A DNA stretch of 14,472 nucleotides, from assembly GCA_019752975.1 (NCBI GenBank), contig JAIELM010000489.1:1-14472 (forward strand), read 5' to 3'. How positions within the stretch are numbered: position 1 is the first letter of the stretch; each line of letters begins with the position of its first letter. Below, in pieces: positions 1-6,622 of the stretch. The DNA is from Undibacterium sp. (GTDB lineage: Bacteria; Pseudomonadota; Gammaproteobacteria; Burkholderiales; Burkholderiaceae_D). The notes under the pieces are model-generated. The model was not told the DNA's origin, ran no database searches, and saw only the letters and a list, made by a program, of their open reading frames with translations. The position numbers and the translations under genes were made by a program.

Positions 1-1
1 G

Positions 2-361
2 GCCAATCTACTCGCAGTAATGCGACAAAAATATCCCGACCTCCCTTTAGTATTAGCTGGATTTTCTTTCGGCACCTTTGTGCAATCGCGCTTGCAACAA
101 CGCTTAGCCGAACAAGGACAAAGCGTACAACGCATGGTCTTAGTTGGCGCTGCAGCAGGCAAATGGGCAATGCCGAACATCCCCGCCAACACCATTTTAA
201 TCCATGGCGAATTGGACGATACCATTCCCCTACAAGCGGTATTTGACTGGCTACGTCCACAAGATATTCCAGTGATCGTCATTCCAGGTGCCGATCATTT
301 TTTTCATAAACGTCTACCACATATCAAAAATATGGTGATCAACTTATGGCAATCCTGTTAA
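2..361 (+). CDS. Alpha/beta hydrolase, 3' part (5' end outside window)
   Basis: This is the C-terminal 119 codons of an alpha/beta-hydrolase-fold protein of the small COG2945-like predicted hydrolase type. The frame is open to the window edge, so the ATG at 20 is probably internal and the gene starts upstream. The nucleophile elbow GFSFG has the G-x-S-x-G pattern. It is followed by a beta-strand (RMVLVGAAAG), by HGELDDTIP, where an acid of the catalytic triad normally sits, and by GADHFFHKRL, which carries the expected catalytic His. The motif order and spacing fit the family; the substrate cannot be told from sequence. The stop lies 34 bases before the carboxypeptidase ATG, so the two genes may be co-transcribed. 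No obvious Shine-Dalgarno sequence is seen in that gap. Confidence 0.85.
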   Translation, partial: ANLLAVMRQKYPDLPLVLAGFSFGTFVQSRLQQRLAEQGQSVQRMVLVGAAAGKWAMPNIPANTILIHGELDDTIPLQAVFDWLRPQDIPVIVIPGADHFFHKRLPHIKNMVINLWQSC

Positions 362-395
362 ATTTCTTCAGTTTCCTTTATCTCTTATTTTTATA

Positions 396-1559
396 ATGAA
401 AAAATTCCTCGCTTCACTCTTAATAACCACCTGTAGTTTGGCTGCCAGTATCGCGACCAACATCAGCGCTCAGACCTTACCAAAGCCACTCATCGACGCC
501 AAATCTTGGGTGCTATTCGATGCCACTAGTAACCAAGTGATTGATTCTGACAATCCCAATTTACAGATAGAACCGGCCTCACTAACCAAGATCATGACCG
601 CCTACTTAGTCTTTGGCGCACTCAAGGAAAAACGCCTGGATCTGAACCAGCAAATCACCGTTTCCACACGTGCTTGGAAAGTTGACGCGAGTAGTTCAAA
701 AATGTTTATCGACCCGGCCACACCGGTTTCTATCAGTGATTTACTGTATGGCCTGATCGTCCAATCCGGCAATGATGCCTCAGTTGCTCTAGCAGAGGCA
801 GTGGCTGGTAGCGAAGACGCTTTTGTTGTACAGATGAACCGAGAAGCTGCGCGCATAGGGATGAAGTCCACCCGTTATGCTAATTCACACGGTCTACCTA
901 GCCCAGATAATTTTTCTACCGCGAACGACTTGGCGCTACTTGCTTCACGCTTGATTGCCGATCATCCAGAATTCTATAAAACCTACTATTCCACCAAAAG
1001 TTTTACCTACAACAAAATCACCCAAGCCAATCGCAATCGCTTGCTTTGGCTGGACCCTAGCGTTGATGGTATGAAAACAGGGCATACTGAGGCGGCAGGT
1101 TACTGCTTAATTTCTTCTGCGATGCGTCCTAATGGTTCGGGGCAACGGCGTTTAATTTCTGTGGTCACGGGTACCAAGAGCGATCAAATTCGCGCGCAAG
1201 AAAGTTTAAAACTCTTGAACTGGGGGTTTTTAAATTTTGATACCGTCAAACTCTATGACAAAGGTGTTGCTATCGCCAGCCCTGACGTGTGGAAAGGCAG
1301 TCAAGGACAAGTCAAAATCGGCTTTACCCAAGACCTCTACGTCACACTTCCCAAAGGCAGCGCGGCGCGCTTAAAACCCGCCCTAGAGCGCAAGGAACCT
1401 TTGGTCGCTCCTATCGTGCTCAATAGCAAAGTCGGCAGCATGAAGATGATGTTAGATGGTAAAGCCATCGCAGAATTTCCGGTTCTGGCGCTAGAACAAA
1501 TCAATCAAGCCAGTATCTTCGGACGTGCTTGGGATTCGATGCGTTTGTGGTTTAAGTAA
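396..1559 (+). CDS. dacC: D-alanyl-D-alanine carboxypeptidase (PBP5/6 type)
   Basis: This is a penicillin-binding serine DD-carboxypeptidase (peptidase S11). It removes the terminal D-Ala from peptidoglycan pentapeptides in the periplasm. The 387 residues match the usual PBP5/6 length. Residues 1-26 form a signal peptide (MKK, hydrophobic core, ISAQ end). All three active-site motifs are present: S62-L-T-K65, S124-G-N126 and K227-T-G229. A beta-rich PBP5 C-terminal domain follows (about 285-370). The extreme C-terminus (about 368-387, ending in RAWDSMRLWFK) can form the amphipathic helix that anchors such enzymes to the inner membrane. The ATG at 396 is the only start that gives a proper signal peptide. 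The dac family is certain; the choice of dacC over dacA is a guess from betaproteobacterial naming. Confidence 0.95.
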   Translation: MKKFLASLLITTCSLAASIATNISAQTLPKPLIDAKSWVLFDATSNQVIDSDNPNLQIEPASLTKIMTAYLVFGALKEKRLDLNQQITVSTRAWKVDASSSKMFIDPATPVSISDLLYGLIVQSGNDASVALAEAVAGSEDAFVVQMNREAARIGMKSTRYANSHGLPSPDNFSTANDLALLASRLIADHPEFYKTYYSTKSFTYNKITQANRNRLLWLDPSVDGMKTGHTEAAGYCLISSAMRPNGSGQRRLISVVTGTKSDQIRAQESLKLLNWGFLNFDTVKLYDKGVAIASPDVWKGSQGQVKIGFTQDLYVTLPKGSAARLKPALERKEPLVAPIVLNSKVGSMKMMLDGKAIAEFPVLALEQINQASIFGRAWDSMRLWFK

Positions 1560-1579
1560 GTTGAAACAACCCTTACTTA
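1553..1579. terminator. Short inverted repeat at a convergent gene end
   Basis: TAAGTAAG (1553-1560) and CTTACTTA (1572-1579) form a perfect 8-bp stem with an 11-base loop. The left arm overlaps the carboxypeptidase stop codon. The site lies between two convergent genes, where a bidirectional terminator would be expected. The stem is AT-rich and no U-tract follows on either strand, so termination activity is doubtful. Confidence 0.25.
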
Positions 1580-1621
1580 GCCTGTTTCACCAAGCAATGT
1601 AAACCGAGATTCATTCGCCGA

Positions 1622-2161
1622 TTAGTTGGTGTAGCGGGGGGATTCTAGTGTAAAGCACTCAAGCGCCTCCCATACTCGCTTTAGTGCTAGCACCACTTCC
1701 GGTGCTTGTAATATCGCTTCGGTGGTCAAACTATTGGAGGTCAAGGGAATCGTCGTCGAAGCGGCTTGAATGATGCGAGCGGACATCGTGCTTAGAATTT
1801 CCCGCAAAGCCGCGTCGGCAAACTGGGATCTGGCGCGCGCGTTTAAAAGCACAACAGGCTTAGCCACGAAGGCTTCCAAACCGACACACCAATCCAAGGC
1901 ATTCTTGATCACCCCAGTCACACCGTGAGCATATTCAGGGCTAGCGATAATCAGCAGGTCTGCAACTGCAATCGCATGATGAAGCTGGCTAACCGCAATC
2001 GGATGATCTTGTTCCAAATCAGGATTAAACAAGGGTAACTGGGCCATGCCTTCAAAATGCCGAATCTGAACTTCGTCAGGGGCTAAGCCTGCTAGCGCGT
2101 GCAACAGGGCGCCGTTAATCGATTGCCTACGCAAACTGCCACAAAGAGTTAATATTTTCAA
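1622..2161 (-). CDS. NADPH-dependent FMN reductase family flavoprotein
   Basis: This is a 179-residue flavodoxin-like protein of the NADPH-dependent FMN reductase family (ChrR/SsuE/ArsH relatives). Such cytoplasmic enzymes transfer electrons from NAD(P)H via FMN to quinones, flavins, chromate or azo compounds. The N-terminal strand and phosphate loop read KILTLCGSLRRQSIN (residues 2-16), which binds the FMN phosphate. SPEYAHGVTGVIKNALDW (74-91) is the second family signature, contacting the isoalloxazine ring. The length is normal for the family. The start codon is TTG at 2161-2159, which puts the conserved strand right at the N-terminus. An AGGTGAG ribosome site lies about 6 bases upstream and supports it. 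The gene runs against its neighbours and is probably monocistronic. The physiological substrate is unknown. Confidence 0.9.
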   Translation of the reverse strand: MKILTLCGSLRRQSINGALLHALAGLAPDEVQIRHFEGMAQLPLFNPDLEQDHPIAVSQLHHAIAVADLLIIASPEYAHGVTGVIKNALDWCVGLEAFVAKPVVLLNARARSQFADAALREILSTMSARIIQAASTTIPLTSNSLTTEAILQAPEVVLALKRVWEALECFTLESPRYTN

Positions 2162-2464
2162 ATTTTCTCACCTAGATTAAGACCTGCTTAAATCATATCA
2201 TTCAAACGCCCCTAACAAGTTTAACCGAGATTTCTTTAGCGTTTGAGATGATGGCGGATACGCTTTTCCCGGCAGTTTTGAGACTCTTGCTCGTCAATGC
2301 TCGCCATTGACAAGCAAGAGTCTCAACGATGACCGAGAATGCACTTAATGGAAATGTCGTTTTAACCAAAACAAGGCTTGCGCTTCTCAAGTGGCGCGTT
2401 CACACTATTGGTTTTAGGGAATTCATCCCCACTTACTCGCTTTAGAATCTCACCATTTCCCATC
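2162..2464. other. 303-base divergent intergenic region
   Basis: This region separates the FMN reductase (leftward) and the DUF493 gene (rightward), so it should carry promoters for both. Its main content is the large hairpin at 2278-2326. A TAGAAT hexamer at 2443-2448 could be a -10 for the DUF493 gene, but no good -35 lies at the right distance. Open frames here are short, contain the hairpin arms in translation and lack ribosome sites, so I call no gene. Confidence 0.6.
2278..2326. repeat. 22-bp near-perfect inverted repeat (strong hairpin)
   Basis: The arms at 2278-2299 and 2305-2326 are complementary over 22 positions, with one internal exception (C at 2292 against A at 2312). The loop is only five bases (CTCGC). 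The left arm begins TTGAGACTCTTGCT and the right arm ends AGCAAGAGTCTCAA. No T-run follows on either strand, so it does not look like a standard intrinsic terminator. It could be a REP-like or other mobile palindromic repeat, a Rho-independent-like block, or a structured 5' leader element of the divergent genes. Confidence 0.85.
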
Positions 2465-2740
2465 ATGCAAGACATACCACCAGAACAAAGCCTCATCGAA
2501 TATCCTAGTGAATTTCCCATTAAAGTCATGGGTATTATGCAAGATGCTTTTGCCCAAACCATACTTGAACTGGTGCAACAACATGATGCCAGCTTTCATG
2601 CTGGAAAAATGGATATGCGACCTTCCAGTAAAGGTAATTACCTCTCATTAACGGTGACCATTACCGCAGTTAACCGTGATCAATTGGATGCGCTGTATCG
2701 CGAATTGTCCGCACATCCCATGGTGAAAATGGTACTTTAA
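2465..2740 (+). CDS. ybeD: DUF493 / YbeD-like protein
   Basis: This is a 91-residue cytoplasmic protein of the DUF493 (YbeD) family. These are small ferredoxin-like or ACT-like folds often encoded just before lipB. The core reads LIEYPSEFPIKVMG near the N-terminus, a lone alpha-helix (FAQTILELVQQHD), then the strand SKGNYLSLTVTITAVN and the helix RDQLDALYRELSAHPMVKMVL. This is the usual beta-alpha-beta layout and end point of the family. I chose the ATG at 2465 because it starts a few residues before the conserved core and gives the family length (E. coli YbeD is 87 residues). The frame stays open upstream to 2378, but that part is not family-like. No strong ribosome site is visible. A lipoate-related role is suggested only by gene order. 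Confidence 0.9.
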   Translation: MQDIPPEQSLIEYPSEFPIKVMGIMQDAFAQTILELVQQHDASFHAGKMDMRPSSKGNYLSLTVTITAVNRDQLDALYRELSAHPMVKMVL

Positions 2741-2762
2741 TTGTGCCGTCTTTCTCGCGAAC

Positions 2763-3029
2763 ATGGGAATCCCGAACAACCACCGTATCCTCTTCTCGCA
2801 CATTATGATGCACGACCTCAACCACCTAGTAGAAAAACAAAAAATTGGCGCTCGCTTTGTGCTGAGCGCCCCCATGCTGGGTATCGATGCCATCGCTTTT
2901 GACCAACTGGCGCAAACTTGGATCTCCGATGGCGGGCCTGGTTTTGTGTTAGACGGCATCCCATTTCGCAAAGTCATCGATGGACAATTTTTCATACAAC
3001 GGGTCACCGTCGTTCGAGTGGCAGTATGA
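2763..3029 (+). CDS. Unrecognised 88-residue protein between DUF493 gene and lipB
   Basis: I do not recognise this product. It is an 88-codon ORF starting 22 bases after the DUF493 stop. Its stop overlaps the lipB start as ATGA (3026-3029), a typical translational-coupling arrangement. The protein is mostly hydrophobic and beta-prone. It has a stretch [19 protein letters not shown] in the middle and a C-terminal part [20 protein letters not shown] that looks like a strand-rich domain end. There is no signal peptide or clear membrane helix. Third-position base choice resembles its neighbours, which argues for real coding. The ATG at 2763 lacks a clear ribosome site, and the frame is open further upstream into the DUF493 gene. 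It may be a genuine small gene, the remnant of a larger gene, or a chance frame in a leader of lipB. Confidence 0.45.
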   Translation: MGIPNNHRILFSHIMMHDLNHLVEKQKIGARFVLSAPMLGIDAIAFDQLAQTWISDGGPGFVLDGIPFRKVIDGQFFIQRVTVVRVAV

Positions 3030-3679
3030 GTTCAAATAAGCAAATCGACATCGTTCATCGAGGACACGAAGAGTATCAAACCAGCTTTGACGCCATGCGC
3101 AGCTTTACCCAAGCGCGTGATGAACACACACAGGATCAACTCTGGATCGTCGAACACCCCCCCGTTTTCACTCTAGGCTTAGGCGCAGATCGCTCCCATG
3201 TACTCGCCGCGCACGACATCCCCACCATACAAACTGATCGAGGTGGTGAAGTCACTTTTCATGGCCCTGGACAAGTAGTGATTTATCTGTTGATTGATCT
3301 ACGTCGCCGACATAAAAAAGGCCGCTTGTACGCCAAGGAATTTGTCTATCAAATCGAACAAGCGGTGATTGACACCTTAGACGGGTATAATGTCGCTGGT
3401 GAGCGAATAGTTGGTGCTCCGGGCATTTACCTTAAAGAAGGCATTCATCGCGGCGCAAAAATTGCCGCACTGGGACTTAAGGTGAAAGCAAATGGTTGCA
3501 CTTACCACGGCGTTTCGCTCAATGTGAGTATGGATTTACAGCCTTTTTCCTGGATCAATCCTTGCGGCTATGTAGGACTTGCCACGATAGATCTCGCCTC
3601 CTTGGGAATGGCTGTGCCTTTAGCCGAAGTACAAAACGCCCTCGCCCAACGCTTACAATTTTTATTGACTGACGCTTAA
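3026..3679 (+). CDS. lipB: Octanoyl-[ACP]:protein N-octanoyltransferase
   Basis: LipB moves the octanoyl group from acyl carrier protein to lysines of lipoyl domains (pyruvate and 2-oxoglutarate dehydrogenases, glycine cleavage H protein). This is the first step of lipoate synthesis. The 217 residues fit the family. Signatures: [17 protein letters not shown] (71-87), the catalytic lysine in KIAALGLKV (K145), [10 protein letters not shown] (158-167) and the catalytic cysteine in INPCGY (C180). I chose the ATG at 3026, which overlaps the preceding stop. The frame is open back to 2918, but those residues are Arg/His-rich and unlike LipB. lipA follows after 7 bases, so the two are almost certainly one operon. 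Confidence 0.96.
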   Translation: MSSNKQIDIVHRGHEEYQTSFDAMRSFTQARDEHTQDQLWIVEHPPVFTLGLGADRSHVLAAHDIPTIQTDRGGEVTFHGPGQVVIYLLIDLRRRHKKGRLYAKEFVYQIEQAVIDTLDGYNVAGERIVGAPGIYLKEGIHRGAKIAALGLKVKANGCTYHGVSLNVSMDLQPFSWINPCGYVGLATIDLASLGMAVPLAEVQNALAQRLQFLLTDA

Positions 3680-3686
3680 ATCTGCC

Positions 3687-4661
3687 ATGACTAACGAATC
3701 CATCGTTCCAGCTACCGAAGCCACCCACTACGACCCCACAGAAAAACAAAAAGGGGCGAGCAAAACTTCGCGTATACCAATCAAGATTATTCCTGCAGAA
3801 CGTCTACCTAAACCCGATTGGATACGCGTCAAAGCCGGCTCTCCAACCACCCGCTTTTACGAGATCAAAGACATTTTACGTGCCAATAAACTGGTCACCG
3901 TATGCGAAGAAGCCTCTTGCCCCAACATAGGTGAATGTTTTGGCAAAGGCACAGCCACCTTCATGATCATGGGAGATAAGTGCACTCGCCGCTGCCCTTT
4001 CTGCGATGTCGGCCACGGTCGCCCCGATCCTTTGGATGAGAACGAACCGCTCAACCTCGCCAAAACCATCGCCGAATTACGCCTCAGCTACGTGGTGATT
4101 ACCTCGGTCGATAGAGATGATTTACGTGACGGCGGTGCAGCGCATTTTGCTGAATGCATACGCAAAATCCGCGAACTCTCTCCCATGACACGGATAGAAA
4201 TTCTCACTCCCGATTTCCGTGGACGCATGGACCGAGCACTAGAAATTCTCAACCTAGCACCACCGGACGTGATGAACCACAATCTAGAAACCGCGCCGCG
4301 CCTATACAAAGAAGCGCGACCTGGTTCAGACTATGAATACTCATTAAACCTACTCAAACGCTTCAAAGAACAACACCCTAAAGTTCCAACCAAATCGGGC
4401 ATTATGGTAGGCTTAGGTGAGACCGATGAAGAAATCCTGCAAGTCATGCGCGACCTGCGTGCCCACAACGTCGACATGCTCACCATAGGACAGTACTTGG
4501 CACCGAGTGGACATCATCTACCAGTACGCCGCTACGTGCACCCCGACGTCTTCAAACACTTTGAAGAAGAAGCCTACAAAATGGGCTTCGCCCACGCAGC
4601 AGTCGGCGCCATGGTCAGATCGAGTTACCATGCGGATCAGCAAGCGCATGGAATAGGCTAA
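3687..4661 (+). CDS. lipA: Lipoyl synthase (radical SAM)
   Basis: LipA is the radical S-adenosylmethionine enzyme that inserts two sulfurs at C6 and C8 of protein-bound octanoyl groups, completing lipoate. It has 324 residues, close to the E. coli length of 321. The auxiliary 4Fe-4S cluster cysteines are in the pattern C73-x4-C78-x5-C84 ([12 protein letters not shown]). The radical SAM cluster is C99-x3-C103-x2-C106 (CTRRCPFC). The C-terminal RSSYHAD carries the serine ligand of the auxiliary cluster (S313). GETDEE and the [15 protein letters not shown] segment are also diagnostic. The first 45 residues or so are a variable N-terminal extension, as in other proteobacteria. No strong ribosome site precedes the ATG, and coupling to lipB is likely. 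Confidence 0.97.
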   Translation: MTNESIVPATEATHYDPTEKQKGASKTSRIPIKIIPAERLPKPDWIRVKAGSPTTRFYEIKDILRANKLVTVCEEASCPNIGECFGKGTATFMIMGDKCTRRCPFCDVGHGRPDPLDENEPLNLAKTIAELRLSYVVITSVDRDDLRDGGAAHFAECIRKIRELSPMTRIEILTPDFRGRMDRALEILNLAPPDVMNHNLETAPRLYKEARPGSDYEYSLNLLKRFKEQHPKVPTKSGIMVGLGETDEEILQVMRDLRAHNVDMLTIGQYLAPSGHHLPVRRYVHPDVFKHFEEEAYKMGFAHAAVGAMVRSSYHADQQAHGIG

Positions 4662-4684
4662 ACTGTTAAAGATTAGTAAGTGGT

Positions 4685-4718
4685 GAGACAAATCAACTAC
4701 TGACGAGACAAGTCAATT
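4685..4718 (+). repeat. Imperfect direct repeat, 20-bp period
   Basis: GAGACAAATCAACT (4685-4698) recurs as GAGACAAGTCAATT (4705-4718), with 12 of 14 bases matching and starts exactly 20 bases apart. Closely spaced imperfect repeats like this occur at ends of some insertion sequences (for example the IS21 family). No transposase gene is recognisable nearby, so an element end is only a possibility. Confidence 0.45.
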
Positions 4719-4750
4719 GACATCTTCAGTGAAAATCTCAAACAATCGCT

Positions 4751-4927
4751 TTAATAACAATACCTTGCCATCAATTTTCGCCTTTCCCAAAGACGAAAAT
4801 TTTTGGCGAATTGACTGGTTTGGCGAAGTAGCTTTTCCAAATCGACTACTACGCCGAACACGAGCTTCAGTGCTGGCGTGTCATTTTCGGCACGCAACTG
4901 CTTAAATTCTGCTTCACTTTTTGACAT
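4751..4927 (-). pseudogene. Possible decayed or frameshifted small gene
   Basis: On the minus strand an ATG at 4927 opens a 58-codon frame. It begins MSKSEAEFKQLRAEN and continues with a helix-like DLEKLLRQTSQF, then becomes basic and ends in ARYCY. In another frame of the same strand a plausible helical tail, GKAKIDGKVLLLKRLFEIF followed by TEDVN and a stop, runs across and past this end. One indel near 4815 could join the two into a single longer protein. The start of the frame has a charged, coiled-coil-like composition. No Shine-Dalgarno sequence is seen, and I do not recognise the family. It could equally be chance, and it is listed because two adjacent protein-like frames on the same strand are suggestive. 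Confidence 0.25.
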
Positions 4928-5129
4928 ACTGAGTTCGTTTTTGGACTACTAACTTTTAAGCGAATGCCTAAGCTCAAGAGGGTGTTTTTCAGAATCGTGA
5001 GTCGGCGACCTTATTAGCCTCATTAATTTCTGAGCAAATATACATCATAACATGCCATTTTTCTCATTTATTCCTGATTTAATGGTTGTTTGTTAAAAAA
5101 GCTGTCGTAAGACACCAATTTTATGATGC

Positions 5130-5158
5130 TTTACAAACGATATCAGCAGAACTAAAAT
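5130..5158 (+). promoter_or_regulatory. Sigma70-type promoter for the toxin-antitoxin operon
   Basis: TTTACA (5130-5135) and TAAAAT (5153-5158) are separated by exactly 17 bases. Each differs from the consensus hexamer at one position. The antitoxin ATG follows 35 bases after the -10 box, preceded by AAGG at 5181-5184. Confidence 0.6.
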
Positions 5159-5172
5159 GCAATCATTGATAT
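5140..5172. promoter_or_regulatory. Candidate autoregulatory operator half-sites
   Basis: ATATCA (5140-5145) and TGATAT (5167-5172) are inverted copies that flank the -10 box. FitA/VapB antitoxins of the ribbon-helix-helix class usually repress their own promoter by binding inverted half-sites, with the toxin as co-repressor. The placement fits; the six-base arms are short enough to occur by chance. Confidence 0.35.
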
Positions 5173-5193
5173 AAAATTTTAAGGTTGAAAGCA

Positions 5194-5433
5194 ATGGCAT
5201 CGGTCACAGTCCGAAACTTACCCGATGAAACGCACCGTGCCTTGCGTGTGCGTGCCGCTACGCATGGCCGTAGTACTGAGGCTGAAATCCGGGCTATCCT
5301 TGACAATGCAGTCCACCCAGAGGGGCGGGTTAAGCTTGGCACCCTGCTGGCCGAAATTGGTCGCGAGGTGGGCGGTATTGACCTTGAAATTGAACGCGAT
5401 AAAACACCAGCCGAACCGATGAGTTTTGAATGA
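5194..5433 (+). CDS. FitA-like ribbon-helix-helix antitoxin
   Basis: This is the antitoxin of a type II toxin-antitoxin pair, 79 residues from the ATG at 5194. The N-terminus MASVTVRNLPDETHRALRVR is a textbook Arc/MetJ-type ribbon-helix-helix: a DNA-contacting beta-strand followed by a helix. The second helix, GRSTEAEIRAILDNAV, completes it. The C-terminal part (GTLLAEIGREVGGIDLEIER) is the likely toxin-wrapping tail that blocks the PIN active site. The frame also allows a TTG start at 5185, but the ATG with AAGG nine bases upstream is better and begins right at the conserved strand. The stop overlaps the toxin start by ATGA, so translation is coupled. It probably represses its own promoter. 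Confidence 0.92.
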   Translation: MASVTVRNLPDETHRALRVRAATHGRSTEAEIRAILDNAVHPEGRVKLGTLLAEIGREVGGIDLEIERDKTPAEPMSFE

Positions 5434-5858
5434 TACTTATCGATACCAACGTCATTTCCGAACCTTTGAGAGCTAACGGCGATGCCAATGTACTTGCTTG
5501 GATTGACGCACAGAACATAGAAACTCTTTATCTCTCAACCATCAGCCTTGCAGAATTACGCTTTGGTATCGCCGCACTACCAGATGGCAAACGCCGAGAC
5601 ACACTTCGCCTCAGCCTAGAGCAGCGTGTCTTACCTTTGTTTGAAGGTCGCATACTCTCGTTTGATGATCCCGCATCACAGTCCTATGCCACGTTACGCT
5701 CCCGCGCACGTGTCGCTGGACAAGCAATCGCGCCCGCAGATGGCTATATCGCCGCTATTGCTGCAACACATGGTTTCGCGGTAGCCACTCGTGACACATC
5801 ACCTTTTGAAGCGGCTGGCTTGACTGTCATCAACCCTTGGAACTGGCAAGCACATTGA
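5430..5858 (+). CDS. FitB/VapC-like PIN-domain toxin
   Basis: This 142-residue PIN-domain protein is the toxin partner of the preceding antitoxin. PIN toxins are Mg2+-dependent ribonucleases, and VapC members cut tRNA or rRNA. The acidic catalytic residues are all visible: D5 (LIDTNVISE), E42 (SLAELRFG), D104 (APADGYIAAIA) and D122 (ATRDTSPFE). DTNVISE and the NPW ending (TVINPWN) are characteristic of the FitB branch. The toxin therefore looks intact. Its ATG overlaps the antitoxin stop as ATGA. The cassette sits alone between gene-poor flanks, which fits acquisition by transfer. The RNA target cannot be predicted. A symbol is withheld because FitB and VapC naming overlap. Confidence 0.93.
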   Translation: MILIDTNVISEPLRANGDANVLAWIDAQNIETLYLSTISLAELRFGIAALPDGKRRDTLRLSLEQRVLPLFEGRILSFDDPASQSYATLRSRARVAGQAIAPADGYIAAIAATHGFAVATRDTSPFEAAGLTVINPWNWQAH

Positions 5859-6004
5859 CGCTCTTGTGAAATTCAAATAAATTATCCATGCATCAAGCGC
5901 ACGGTTGGACAGCAGCCTAAATATACTGGTTTACAGACAATGCTGGTCTCACTAAATTCTGACATTTATCTCAGTAACTTCTGATCCTTCACATAAACAA
6001 GATC

Positions 6005-6038
6005 TCGGCAATGGCAAAGCCGACAGTAATTTTGCCGA
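6005..6038. repeat. Inverted repeat with alternative pairing
   Basis: TCGGCAA (6005-6011) can pair with TTGCCGA (6032-6038). The same left arm can instead pair with GCCGA (6019-6023), giving two mutually exclusive stems. It lies between convergent genes (toxin and DoxX). Function is unknown, and it could be part of a termination region. Confidence 0.35.
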
Positions 6039-6060
6039 TCACGCATTCCTTGAACGCGTA

Positions 6061-6090
6061 GTAGGTAAAGCTTTGACCCGCTTTGCCTAC
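6061..6090. terminator. 11-bp hairpin between convergent genes
   Basis: GTAGGTAAAGC (6061-6071) and GCTTTGCCTAC (6080-6090) form an 11-bp stem with one G-T pair and an 8-base loop. It sits 16 bases beyond the DoxX stop on the minus strand and downstream of the toxin gene on the plus strand, where a terminator belongs. No T-run follows on either side, so it may be a Rho-assisted or RNA-stabilising hairpin. Confidence 0.4.
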
Positions 6091-6105
6091 CACTGGGTGG
6101 GGTAG

Positions 6106-6558
6106 TTATGCGGATACGCGTTTTAGCTCGTTCTTACCCAATTGATCTCTGTCTAAAACGGCCAATAGCAAGCACATCGCGCAAAGGGCTACGCTGTATT
6201 CGACCCCGCCCGTTCCCCATTCGCCGACAAACCAGCCGAGTTGTGCGTGAATGATGATGATGCCGCCTACACTGATGCAAAAAAATCCTAGCGCGACCCA
6301 CTTCACAAACTGATTGAAAATTAAAAGAGATCCACCCACGATTTCTATCAATGTAGCGGTACACACCACTGCAAAACCAAAAGGGACATGTCGCTGATCT
6401 AAAAAATTTGCGAATTCGTAAAAATAATTTGCTTCAAAAAAACGTCGTATCGCATGCGCCATGAAGAGTACGGCAAGCGTAACGCGAAATATCATGTAGC
6501 TATGCTCGACTCGAAGATAAGGGAAATTCTGACATAATTGTTTCATTCGTTGTTTCAT
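6106..6558 (-). CDS. DoxX family inner-membrane protein
   Basis: This is a 150-residue four-helix membrane protein of the DoxX/DoxD superfamily. Hydrophobic segments lie at about 22-38, 58-80, 86-105 and 120-136. The family signatures are the first helix with RVTLAVLFMAHAIRRFFE, the ATLIEIVGGSLLIF segment in helix 2, and the loop HAQLGWFVGEWGTGGVEY before the last helix. DoxX members are poorly characterised. Some act in quinone/redox or stress functions and many are controlled by TetR- or HxlR-type repressors. I chose the ATG at 6558 because GAGGAG lies 7 bases upstream. The frame extends to 6597, but that part is not family-like. The gene is isolated and opposite to its neighbours, with a likely TetR operator upstream. 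Confidence 0.88.
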   Translation of the reverse strand: MKQRMKQLCQNFPYLRVEHSYMIFRVTLAVLFMAHAIRRFFEANYFYEFANFLDQRHVPFGFAVVCTATLIEIVGGSLLIFNQFVKWVALGFFCISVGGIIIIHAQLGWFVGEWGTGGVEYSVALCAMCLLLAVLDRDQLGKNELKRVSA

Positions 6559-6622
6559 ATAGGTCTCCTCAATACAATGACGCAATTGTGGACACACTTG
6601 ATGGAGAGGGGTGTTTTTTGTG

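Larger units (their letters stand above)
4662..5193. other. Gene-poor 0.5-kb stretch between lipA and the toxin-antitoxin pair
   Basis: This stretch is AT-rich with no confidently coding frame. It contains the 20-bp-period direct repeat at 4685-4718, a nested inverted-repeat area around 4769-4816, the doubtful minus-strand frame at 4751-4927, and the toxin-antitoxin promoter at 5130-5158. From about 4940 to 5125 I see nothing specific. The content fits a recombination or decay zone next to an acquired toxin-antitoxin cassette. Confidence 0.5.

Noticed and set aside
2202..2390. Minus-strand frame across the divergent region
   Set aside because: It reads through both arms of the large hairpin and lacks a ribosome site and family features, so it is not likely coding.
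2648..3007. 119-codon minus-strand frame opposite the DUF493 gene and the 88-codon ORF
   Set aside because: Its composition is rich in Met, Cys, Arg and Ser, as expected from the antisense of coding DNA, and it overlaps the certain DUF493 gene.
2918..3025. N-terminal extension of lipB
   Set aside because: The frame is open but encodes an Arg/His-rich stretch unlike LipB. The family start fits the ATG at 3026.
4717..4905. 62-codon plus-strand frame after lipA
   Set aside because: It starts with TTG without a ribosome site, overlaps the direct repeat, and its translation is not family-like. The minus strand gives more protein-like frames.
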